Shown here in pieces: positions 54,479-61,826 of a stretch of 64,000 nt of DNA. Position 1 is the first letter of the stretch, and each line of letters starts with the position of its first letter. The notes below the pieces were generated by a model. It made no database searches. It was given only the letters and a program-made list of their open reading frames with translations, and had not been told where the DNA came from. Source of the DNA: JABFRG01 sp046351415 (lineage in GTDB: Bacteria; Myxococcota_A; Polyangia; Polyangiales; Polyangiaceae); the NCBI GenBank assembly GCA_046351415.1, contig JAXLYO010000018.1, positions 35,357 through 99,356 of the forward strand, written 5' to 3'. The translations under genes were made by a program, and so were the position numbers.

Positions 54479-55587
54479 TTCGTGGTTTCGACGGGTGGAA
54501 GGATGTAGTCCAAGATGGGGTCCGCGGGGTCCTCGGCGAGGGTCACCGCAAGGCAACTCGAAAGGCCGCTCAGACACGAGTGAAAACCCTCCGCGTCCTT
54601 CCAAGGCATGACGGATCGCTGAAGCATGGGTAGCTGCGAAAGCGCCTCTCCGAGGGAATCACGCGAGGCGCCTACTCGGAGAAGGCGCGACGCAAGCGCC
54701 GCTTTGGCAGCGCTCCCACAGCAGAACCCGGACTGCCCTTCGCCATACGCGAGAGACGTGTGGAGCGCCTGCCGGGACAGGTCGAGCAAGCGTTCGTCCT
54801 GGGTCACCACGAAGGCCTCTGCGAAGAGCGTACCGTGGCCGGATACACCGTTGCAAAACATGTTCTGCCACCCGAACTCGAGACTCGCCTTTTCGCCACG
54901 ATTGCCGGGCCACACGACGTACTCGCCGTTGTCCCGTCCCTGCGCCGCGAACTCGAAGACGAGGTCGACGACCTCGTCCTTGGCATAGGCGTGCCAGCCG
55001 TGGACTCTGCCGAACCAAAGCAGGGCGAAGAGAAGGCCCGAAACTCCATGCGCGAAACCGAAGTCACACGGCGCGCCGGACGCCCACGTCTCACGGAGCC
55101 AGGTTAGGTCATCCGCAAGAAATCGACCCCACGCTTCGAGAGCCTTCGATGCCTCGGCGCTCGCCTCGCTTCCGAGGGGCTCCTCGAACACATGAAAGAG
55201 AAGAAAGAGGTCGTTCGCGTAGATATCTCCCCGTGGAAGCCCTGCGCGTGCTGGCGGCCCCCACGTAGCGTGGTCCTCGCGCAGAAGATGCTTTCCTGCT
55301 CGTCCCTTCGCGAGAAACGCGCGACCGCGTTCTCCGAAAAGGAAACTCGAAAGCATCGCCGGCGGCGTGTTCGGCGGTGAGATGTCGCTCTTCCACCACG
55401 GATGCGCCGACGACACGCGCTCGAACACGGTACGTTCGAGGGAACTATCTACTCGGTCTCCGAGGCGCGCAATCGCGTGCAGTGTGCTCCATCGTCCGAA
55501 GAAGATGGAGTTGCCGAGCGCCTCCTCGTGAACGATTTGGTCTTGCTCGAGGGAAGAGAGAAGGAATTCAAGTGCGTGCTGGAACAT
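54475..55587 (-). CDS. lanC: lanthipeptide cyclase (LanC), 370 aa
   Basis: Zinc enzyme that joins Cys thiols to dehydrated Ser/Thr to form (methyl)lanthionine rings. CDFGFAHGVSGLLFALLWFG carries the conserved HGxxG. GWQNMFCNGVSGHGTLF supplies the first zinc Cys near residue 244. GQSGFCCGSAAKAALA near residue 288 supplies the other ligands; here the usual CHG reads CCG, implying a three-cysteine zinc site. At 370 residues it is slightly shorter than NisC. The start at 55587 has only a weak ribosome site, so translation may depend on the precursor transcript. Overlaps lanB by four bases. Confidence 0.92.
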   Translation of the reverse strand: MFQHALEFLLSSLEQDQIVHEEALGNSIFFGRWSTLHAIARLGDRVDSSLERTVFERVSSAHPWWKSDISPPNTPPAMLSSFLFGERGRAFLAKGRAGKHLLREDHATWGPPARAGLPRGDIYANDLFLLFHVFEEPLGSEASAEASKALEAWGRFLADDLTWLRETWASGAPCDFGFAHGVSGLLFALLWFGRVHGWHAYAKDEVVDLVFEFAAQGRDNGEYVVWPGNRGEKASLEFGWQNMFCNGVSGHGTLFAEAFVVTQDERLLDLSRQALHTSLAYGEGQSGFCCGSAAKAALASRLLRVGASRDSLGEALSQLPMLQRSVMPWKDAEGFHSCLSGLSSCLAVTLAEDPADPILDYILPPVETTK

Positions 55588-55626
55588 GACGAGGGTACGG
55601 ATTCGAGGCTATCGCAAATCGCCCCT

Positions 55627-55655
55627 GGTCTCTCGACTCACTTTGCCGAGAGACC
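55627..55655 (-). promoter_or_regulatory. hairpin between precursor gene and lanC
   Basis: GGTCTCTCG (55627-55635) and CGAGAGACC (55647-55655) form a perfect 9-bp stem with an 11-base loop in the 86-bp gap after the precursor stop. No T-run follows, so it may act as a partial terminator or RNA-processing stem that makes precursor mRNA more abundant than lanC-lanB mRNA, as is common between lanA and lanB genes. Confidence 0.5.
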
Positions 55656-55673
55656 CGTCCGTTCGCGCACCTT

Positions 55674-55868
55674 TCAGAGGTGGACCGCTCGCCCCGTTCC
55701 CGCAGGGCCGGTGCCGTCGCCCGGCTTGCAGACACACTTGCTGCTGTTGTCGTTCACGCAGCCCGACGCAGTCTTCTGGCAGCCCTTCACGCCGCCCTTG
55801 AGTTCGCCGAGGTTCTCTTCAGAGACAGTAAGCTTCTTGGATGCGCCCTTCTTGATGTCGTTGCCCAT
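55674..55868 (-). CDS. lanA: lanthipeptide precursor peptide with double-glycine leader, 64 aa
   Basis: The ATG at 55868 has a clear GAGGTGA site at ideal distance; the frame is open ~110 codons further upstream but that part is not protein-like. The leader (residues 1-26) is lysine-rich, MGNDIKKGASKKLTV, then SEENLGELKGG, a double-glycine site suited to the C39 peptidase. The core (residues 27-64) starts VKGCQKTASGC, continues VNDNSSKCVCKP, and ends in a Gly/Pro-rich tail GDGTGPAGTGRAVHL. It holds four Cys (30, 37, 45, 47) and six Ser/Thr (33, 35, 42, 43, 53, 58). Rings T33 or S35 to C37 and S42/S43 to C45/C47 are likely. C30 has no Ser/Thr before it in the core. No F-N-L-D box is present. 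Confidence 0.88.
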   Translation of the reverse strand: MGNDIKKGASKKLTVSEENLGELKGGVKGCQKTASGCVNDNSSKCVCKPGDGTGPAGTGRAVHL

Positions 55869-56332
55869 GTGAATCACCTCTGTGCCTATCGTTGGAAGTC
55901 GAAGCATTCGCGAAAGATTCGGGTCGTTTAGCGGACCGTTTGCTCTCGTGCTTCGAGATGACACTATTGCACTGCCCGTGCCGACTCTCGTCGCCCGATA
56001 TTTCAGTCCCTTGCGCGCGCCCGACGTTTTTCGCCCTGGGGTTTGGGGACGAATCAGGACGAACGTTGATCCATCAGAGTGCATGAGGGCGGGTGTCTTA
56101 CATCGCGATTTCTCGACGAATATTCCGGTTTCAGCCGAAAGAAGCGCGTGCGTTCCATACGGCGTCCTACGTTTCCCGATATCGCACTCGCGGCGCACCC
56201 CTCACGGCATGGGCGCGCCTCGCAAACGTCCCGGCTACCTCGGCGGCCTCTGCAGGATGGAGAGATCTCCTGCACCTCCAGCTCAGCCTCCGGTGCGACA
56301 AAGACGTCACGTGCGACTTGCATCGCAGCACG
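55869..56332. other. upstream region of the precursor gene
   Basis: A 464-bp stretch without a convincing gene on either strand. It holds the precursor's ribosome site, a sigma-54-like element at 55966-55983, and a moderately A/T-rich segment. No second precursor with a double-Gly leader and cysteine core was found here. Confidence 0.5.
55966..55983 (-). promoter_or_regulatory. candidate sigma-54 promoter of the lanthipeptide operon
   Basis: On the minus strand CGGCACGGGCAGTGCA has GG and GC exactly ten bases apart and matches TGGCAC-N5-TTGCA at all but two positions. It would start transcription near 55955 and give a leader of about 87 bases before the precursor ATG. A match of this length can arise by chance in GC-rich DNA. 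Confidence 0.35.
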
Positions 56333-56926
56333 TCACCTCGCTGGACCGCCGGTCTCCGTCGGGCTCGAGACGATCGCACGAAACGATCGAGCATCGATGT
56401 AACGGGGCTCGTAGGTGCCGCCCATCGCCTGCACCTGTCCGTAGAACGCGCGCAGGTGGTTGCGAGACCCCCGGGTGAGGTTGTCGAACGTGTTCGCGAT
56501 ATCCGCGTGCGTGACGTGCTCTCTCGCCATTTGAATGTCGCGAATGTCGAGCTCCTCGATGGCTGCTCCCACCTGCATGGCAGCCAAAGGCGAGACCGAC
56601 CCCTCGCGTACGAGTTCCTCGTAGAGCTTCTGGAGTGTTGCATCCTGAAATGCTCCCGCCGCCTTGCCTTGCGCCGGATCGGCCAGGTCATAACGATCGA
56701 GGAGCGCCTCCACGGCATCCATGTGCGTTTGTTCGCTCTGGCGGATATTCGAGAACGTCGGACCCCGGCTCTCGAGCACCATGTAGACGTCTCGCGCGAG
56801 CTTCTCCTCCTCCCGCGTAAACGTGAGCGCGTGAACCTCGTCCGCGGAGAGCGGTGTGCTCTCGGATGAGCTACACGCGGCGGCCCCTCCAAGGAGTGCG
56901 AACAGTAGAGCGATTGCCTTCTTCAT
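56333..56926 (-). CDS. DUF2202 (ferritin-like) lipoprotein, 197 aa
   Basis: The ATG at 56926 (MKKAIALLFALLGGAAACSS) gives a lipobox at about Cys18. The mature part is a four-helix bundle of the DUF2202 family: FTREEEKLARDVYMVLES, FSNIRQSEQTHMDAVEALL and IEELDIRDIQMAREHVT. It carries the Glu and ExxH residues that would form a ferritin-like metal site, and ends in NLTRGSRNHLRAFYGQV. Members are small exported proteins in diverse bacteria. The biochemical role is not settled, though a di-metal or redox function is plausible. Located upstream of the lanthipeptide operon on the same strand, but 464 bp away. Confidence 0.88.
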   Translation of the reverse strand: MKKAIALLFALLGGAAACSSSESTPLSADEVHALTFTREEEKLARDVYMVLESRGPTFSNIRQSEQTHMDAVEALLDRYDLADPAQGKAAGAFQDATLQKLYEELVREGSVSPLAAMQVGAAIEELDIRDIQMAREHVTHADIANTFDNLTRGSRNHLRAFYGQVQAMGGTYEPRYIDARSFRAIVSSPTETGGPAR

Positions 56927-57052
56927 GTCTTTGCTCTCTTCCTCTCGATGGGTGAGAGGCTGGTCCGACGAGAAAGGGTTCACGACCCGTGAAGCCACGT
57001 GCCGCCGGGGAGACATGCTGCGGTGTTGGTGCTAATCTTCGCGCCGACTCCG

Positions 57053-58039
57053 ATGCTCGTGATGGTGCGAAACGCCCCCCATGTCTGCACCTTCCTTGCG
57101 CTCGTCGCGTGTGCCTCGGAACCCGTGGCGGCAGAGCCCGAACCATCTCCCGATGGCGGCATGGTCGACGCAGCCGCGGAGCCTCGCAAAGAGGCGCCTA
57201 CCGATGGCGGCGTCGATGCCGAGGCGAACGTGGAGTCGTCGTGGGCGCCCATCAACACGGTTCCGGGTGCGAGCTCGCGTACTCGCGCGGTAGCGGGCAG
57301 CGACGTACTCCTCGTCTACGGGGGTTGTGGCGCCTCGCGAGTCGCAACGGAAGGGTTCGCGGACGCACTCGCCGCGTCTCCAACGTGGCAGAAACGTGCG
57401 CCCGCGCAGCTCATCGCGGTGCAATGGACATCCTCGGGCTGCGGCTACGATGGAGCGTTCAAGAACAGCGTGCTCGGGCCACTGGTCAGCGCAAGGGCGG
57501 GCAACGGCGGGCGTGTCATCGTCGTCGCCCACTCGAGCGGTGCGTACGTTGCGCAGGAGTGGCTCGCACAAGCGTTGGGAGCATCCACGCCAGCGTGGGA
57601 TCCGTCCGGCACGATCGCCGCAAGAAGCACGTACTTCTGTCTCGATGGCGGAGGGGACACGAATCTCTCGCTGATCGAGAAGAACCCCAAGAAGATGCCA
57701 CTCTTCTTCGTCGGCGCACGAGGTAGCGGCACCAATTTCGTTTCGCGCAACCACGCGACCATGAAGGTGCTCGCCGGTGGGAGCGAACGGTTCATCGAAG
57801 TCGACGCATCGCTCAGCGGTTGTGAGACGAGCAACTGTCTCCACGACGCGGTGATCACGACCCTTCCCCACAACCGACGCGGCTTTGTCGACGACCGAGG
57901 CACGTCACAGCCACTCTGGTGCGACTACAGTCACTTTCCTCCGCAGCCCCATCCGACATGCGAGGCCATCGATCAGCAAAGCGCGCGATCCGCGACGCGC
58001 GCGGTCGTTGGAAGCTACCTGAGCCGCCTTCAGCCCTGA
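57053..58039 (+). CDS. lipoprotein with alpha/beta-hydrolase-like domain, 328 aa
   Basis: The signal contains CTFLALVACASEP with lipobox LVAC, whichever of the two close ATGs (57053 or 57062) is used. An acidic Pro/Asp/Ala linker follows. The domain from about residue 65 has DVLLVYGGCGASRVA (oxyanion-like), a nucleophile elbow VIVVAHSSGAYVAQEWL near residue 160, and PLFFVGARGSGTNFVSRNHATM. A disulfide-prone C-terminal part contains CETSNCLHD. The AHSSG elbow fits a serine hydrolase, but the acid and His cannot be assigned safely. Exported; substrate unknown. Divergent from the DUF2202 gene. Confidence 0.75.
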   Translation: MLVMVRNAPHVCTFLALVACASEPVAAEPEPSPDGGMVDAAAEPRKEAPTDGGVDAEANVESSWAPINTVPGASSRTRAVAGSDVLLVYGGCGASRVATEGFADALAASPTWQKRAPAQLIAVQWTSSGCGYDGAFKNSVLGPLVSARAGNGGRVIVVAHSSGAYVAQEWLAQALGASTPAWDPSGTIAARSTYFCLDGGGDTNLSLIEKNPKKMPLFFVGARGSGTNFVSRNHATMKVLAGGSERFIEVDASLSGCETSNCLHDAVITTLPHNRRGFVDDRGTSQPLWCDYSHFPPQPHPTCEAIDQQSARSATRAVVGSYLSRLQP

Positions 58040-58100
58040 GGCTAGGTAGAAACGGCCACGTGAGTGCGATTGGCCCAGTGCCGGGGGCCGGTCGCTCTCG

Positions 58101-58526
58101 CTAACACTGTTTCTGTGTGATGCTCGACCACTGACTCGAGCACTTGGTGCTCGCCGGGTTGTACGTATCCGGGTTCCAGTCTTTGCACTCGACGCCCATC
58201 ATGCAGTCACCAAACGCGTCGAGCTCGGGGCGTCTACACGCTTTCCAGTGGTCGACGCTCGCTTGGATGCAGTCGTCCACGTCCTTGTAGTAACTGCCAC
58301 CGCACTCGAAGTAGTGCTCGCAGAAGCCCTTGAGGCCGGTGGACTTAGGCGCGCCACCACCACCCTCTGCGCTCGTGCTGGAGGTATCGCCAGCAAACGC
58401 GCCATCGGAAGATGAGCCGCTGTCCGCGCTGTCGGTCGTTCCAGTCCCCGTCGTCCCGCCGGAACTGCAGGCAAAGGCAACGCATGTCACAGCGACGAGG
58501 GTGAAGAAGCGTAGTGTCGTATGCAC
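58101..58526 (-). CDS. small lipoprotein with eight-cysteine domain, 141 aa
   Basis: Signal MHTTLRFFTLVAVTCVA with lipobox VAFAC, then a Gly/Ser/Thr/Asp-rich linker to about residue 65. The compact C-terminal domain has eight cysteines in the order GFCEHYFECGG, DDCIQAS, KACRRPE, GDCMMGVECKDW, TKCSSQ and a terminal QC, consistent with four disulfides. This layout recurs in myxobacterial lipoproteins of unknown role. It converges with the hydrolase-like lipoprotein gene. Confidence 0.78.
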   Translation of the reverse strand: MHTTLRFFTLVAVTCVAFACSSGGTTGTGTTDSADSGSSSDGAFAGDTSSTSAEGGGGAPKSTGLKGFCEHYFECGGSYYKDVDDCIQASVDHWKACRRPELDAFGDCMMGVECKDWNPDTYNPASTKCSSQWSSITQKQC

Positions 58527-58610
58527 GTCCCCTTCCTACGCAGGAGTGTCGAACATTCTTCCCTTCCCGCGGGTCAGACGGAATCGTCCTGCTCCGGGGA
58601 AGCAGCGTGT

Positions 58611-59999
58611 ATGGCATTTTCTTCCATTCTCGTCCGCAAGGTGGCACGCGCCACACTCGTCCCCATCACGCTGTTGGGATGCTTTCTAGCGTGCTCGTCA
58701 CTCGAATCGAACGGCTCACGAACTACCGGCGGCCCGTCGACCTCGCCTGATTCAGCATCCAGCGAAGGAGGCCCCATCCTCGCAGAGCGCGACGCAGGCG
58801 GCCCCGAACAGGATGCGGCTCGAGAGAGCGATGCCGCCCGCCATGAAGATGCCGCGCTCGATAGCGGGCCTGCGCTCGATGGTGGAGGGCCCCTTCTATT
58901 TGGCGACGCCGGGGAGCGCTCGTGCCCGTCACCGCATTCGTTCGTCGGCCCAGCCGTGAAGATGGCGAGCACGGACAAGGGCGGCTGCGCCATCACGTCG
59001 GCGGGCAAGCTCTATTGCTGGGGCGGGAACTTCTACGGACAACTCGGTATCGGTGTCCCCGGCACGGCGCTCAAAGCGTCGACCCCCGTCGAGGTACCTC
59101 TGCCCGGAAACGTCGTAGATGTTGCCGTCGCGGACGCTACAAGTGCGCACTCATCCAAAACGGAGACGCGTACTGTTGGGGTGACGGTAGCCGGAGAACT
59201 CGGCAGAGCGTCGTCCAAAACTCTTCGGTTCCCAAGAGGTCCTCTTGTCCGGCCCCGCGGCATCCATCGGGTCCGGAACTTGGAGCGGCTGCGTCCTGAG
59301 GGCGGGGCGTTCAATGCTGGGGAAGCAACGTCATCGTCAACTAGGTGACGGAACCACGGTCGCAGAGCGCGCGACGCCGAGACGGTCGTGGGCGTCACTG
59401 GCACAAGCCAATCTCTGACGCACTATTCGGCGTGCGCAATCGTCGCGGGTGGCGCAAAGTGCTGGGGGCTCAACAACTTGGGACAGCTGGGGACGGTACA
59501 AGTCGACCGTAACGTCGCCGTCAGCGTTGCTCAACTCGGAGGCGTACCAATTCCATCTCGGCGGGGACGGGACACACGTGTGCCATGGTCGGAGGCACCG
59601 AAGTGTTGGGGATACAACACGAGCGGCGAGTTGGGAGATGGGACCAACGTCACCTCGCTCACACCAGTTCCGGTCGTCTTGGCCGCGGGCGATGTCGCGA
59701 AGGATGTCGTTGCTGGCTTCTACGGAAGCTGCGTCATCCTCACCAATGGAGCCGCCAAATGCTGGGGTGGCCGGGTGGCGGATGGACATGACGGAGCCAA
59801 TACGCTGAAGCCGGAGCTCAAGTGGCCCGCGGGGCCGATCGCATCCATCACGCCGCACTTTACGACCTGTTCGCTGTCCGTGTCCGGGGAGATTGCGTGT
59901 GCACTTGGCCAGGACAACTTTCCGACGAGTGAGCTATCCCTTGGCTCGCTCGGACCTGGGACGGTCGCACCTACGGGCGTGTGCCGGTTCTTCCGGTAA
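58611..59999 (+). pseudogene. decayed RCC1-repeat lipoprotein gene
   Basis: The ATG at 58611 (behind GGGGAAG) opens a good lipoprotein signal, TLVPITLLGCFLAC, an acidic linker, and a first RCC1-type blade with KGGCAITSAGKLYCWGGNF and GQLGIGV. Near 59130 the frame shifts: CALIQNGDAYCWGDGS is in another frame, GELG returns to the first, and LGDGTTVAERATP lies in the third. A stop follows at 59346. From 59388 to 59999 blades reappear (YSACAIVAGGAKCWGLNNL, CWGYNTSGELGDGTNV, GSCVILTNGAAKCWG) with one more shift pair around 59560-59610. At least four indels are needed to restore a propeller, so the gene is dead unless sequencing is at fault. Confidence 0.8.
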
Positions 60000-60180
60000 T
60001 GCATTGCCCCATCCTTGCCCCATTTCGGGTGTTCGGTCCGGTCAACCCAAGTCCTTCGAACGCCTCTTTCGAGAAGCACAGTTCCGACGCGCCCATCGGC
60101 AGTCATGCACCCGCACGACGAGCCTCCTCGCGCCGGCCGCCCCCGCGTCCCGACCGGATTTCTCCACGATCTCAGTCTTG

Positions 60181-60263
60181 TGCCGAAGGTGGGACTTGAA
60201 CCCACACACCCGTGAGGATGGCGGATTTTGAATCCGCTGCGTCTGCCATTCCGCCACTTCGGC
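60181..60263 (-). tRNA. tRNA-Leu (anticodon CAA)
   Basis: On the minus strand GCCGAAG pairs with CTTCGGC. The D arm is TGGCGGAATGGCAGACGC, as in bacterial tRNA-Leu. GCGGA/TCCGC encloses TTCAAAA, giving anticodon CAA. A long variable arm (CATCCTCACGGGTG) marks a class II tRNA, and the T arm has GGTTCAAGTCC. No CCA is encoded. Confidence 0.96.
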
Positions 60264-60314
60264 TTACGGTGAAAACACTTACCAGAGGTCGAGGCGCGAC
60301 CGCAATCGGGCTGT

Positions 60315-61823
60315 TCAATGCCTCATGAAACGGAGCGCGCCGATGATGGAGAGGCCCACGGCGACGATGCCGAAGAAGATGAGGAGCGCCGTCGCGATGC
60401 TGCGATTGCCGCTGGGTTTTGCGACCTTTCCGGGAGCCGGCGGTGAGGACGGAACGGACGGCGCCATGCTGCGTGTGGCGGGCCTGCCTGCGTCGACGGC
60501 GCGACCCGGCATGGCAGGCGTGCGTGAATCGGGGAACGAGGCTGGTGGCTCCGAACCGGTGGGCGCGGGCAGCTTCCCCGTGGAAGCAGGCGCAAAGTCG
60601 CTCGCAGAAAGTGCGACGATGGGCGGCAGACTGCCAACGCGAACGAGATCGACACCGCCTGCGGCGCCACCCGGATGGCTCGGTCGGTGCTCGCCTTCTA
60701 CCGCGAGATCGTCACCGGGCCCGCCAGGCCTCATGGTGCCGCGCATCTCGAGGCCCATGGCCACCGTCTTGCTCGCTTCAGCGATCCATTGCTCGTGCTG
60801 TGCGCGCTCGGCTGCGAAAAGTGCGTGCATGATACCCGAAACGACGGACTCGTTGACAGTGCGGCCTTCGTAGAGCGCGGCGCGATCGAGCGCGCTCGCG
60901 ACTTCGAGTGCATCGCGGTAGCGGTTCTGGGGGCTCTTCTGAAGCATCTTCTGGAGCACTTCCCAGAGCGGCTCAGGATACCCGTCGACGAGGTCGAGCG
61001 GATTCGGCACTTCGGCGAGGTGCACGCGGTCCATCGTTTCGAAGTCGGTCTCGCCCTTGAAGAGCCGACGATCGGCGGTGACCTCCCAGAGCGTCGTGCC
61101 GAGAGCGAAGATATCCGTGCGGCGATCGAGCGGCTTGCCGACGACTTGCTCAGGCGACATGTACGCGAGCTTGCCCTTCACCATGCCCGCGCGCGTGCGC
61201 GAGATGCGATTGGCCGCCTTGGCGAGGCCGAAGTCGATGATCTTCACCTGGCCGTCGTAGGTGATGAAGATATTGCTCGCGTTGACGTCGCGATGGACGA
61301 TGTTCAGAAACTCGCCGCGCTCGTCGTGGAGCTCGTGCGCGTGATGGAGGCCTTCGGCGGCGCGCGCGCCAATCCAAGCAGCGACATCGTAGCGGAGACG
61401 CACTCCGCGCTCACGACACGCGTTCCAAACGTGCCAGAGCGACTGGCCGTTCAAGAACTCCATCGCCATGAAGAGGCGATTGCCCTCGGCGCCGAGTTCG
61501 AAGACGCGGACGATGTTCGGGTGGTTGAATCGCGAGACGGTCTTCGCCTCGTCCGAAAACATGGTCACGAACTCGGTGTTCAGCGCGTAGAGCTCTTTGA
61601 TCACCTTCAGCGCGACGAGCAAGCCGCCCCCGGGCAACGACGGATCGCGCGCGAAGCCGAGGTAGACGGTTGCCATACCGCCTTCGCCGATCTTTCCGCG
61701 CACCTCGTAACGGCCGAGGCGACTGGGAACATCCTGTGCCGATGCCACTGCCACCGCCGGGAACAGTAGCAATTCTCGCTCATTCAAGTCCACCGAATCG
61801 AGAGCGCATTTGCTAAGCTCCAT
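60315..61823 (-). CDS. membrane-anchored Ser/Thr protein kinase, 502 aa
   Basis: A Hanks-type kinase fills residues ~35-310: Gly loop KIGEGGMATVYLG, ATP Lys in LVALKVIKEL, catalytic loop IVHRDVNASNIFI, IIDFGLAKA and GKLAYMSPEQV. The loop lacks the Lys two residues after the catalytic Asp that is usual in Ser/Thr kinases, but the Asp and Asn are kept. A Pro/Ser/Ala-rich linker leads to one C-terminal membrane helix (IATALLIFFGIVAVGL) and a short basic end, so the kinase faces the cytoplasm. The ATG at 61823 leaves only three bases to the divergent gene, so a GTG near 61790 or 61757 may be the true start. Confidence 0.9.
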   Translation of the reverse strand: MELSKCALDSVDLNERELLLFPAVAVASAQDVPSRLGRYEVRGKIGEGGMATVYLGFARDPSLPGGGLLVALKVIKELYALNTEFVTMFSDEAKTVSRFNHPNIVRVFELGAEGNRLFMAMEFLNGQSLWHVWNACRERGVRLRYDVAAWIGARAAEGLHHAHELHDERGEFLNIVHRDVNASNIFITYDGQVKIIDFGLAKAANRISRTRAGMVKGKLAYMSPEQVVGKPLDRRTDIFALGTTLWEVTADRRLFKGETDFETMDRVHLAEVPNPLDLVDGYPEPLWEVLQKMLQKSPQNRYRDALEVASALDRAALYEGRTVNESVVSGIMHALFAAERAQHEQWIAEASKTVAMGLEMRGTMRPGGPGDDLAVEGEHRPSHPGGAAGGVDLVRVGSLPPIVALSASDFAPASTGKLPAPTGSEPPASFPDSRTPAMPGRAVDAGRPATRSMAPSVPSSPPAPGKVAKPSGNRSIATALLIFFGIVAVGLSIIGALRFMRH

Positions 61824-61826
61824 CGC

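Noticed and set aside
55869..56198. 110-codon N-terminal extension of the lanthipeptide precursor frame
   Set aside because: Arg/Gly/Ser-rich, no family likeness, and the internal ATG at 55868 has an ideal ribosome site and a sensible leader.
60181..60263. tRNA-Leu as an island boundary with the decayed RCC1 gene
   Set aside because: No attachment-site duplicate or integrase was found; the decayed gene has local style and composition.
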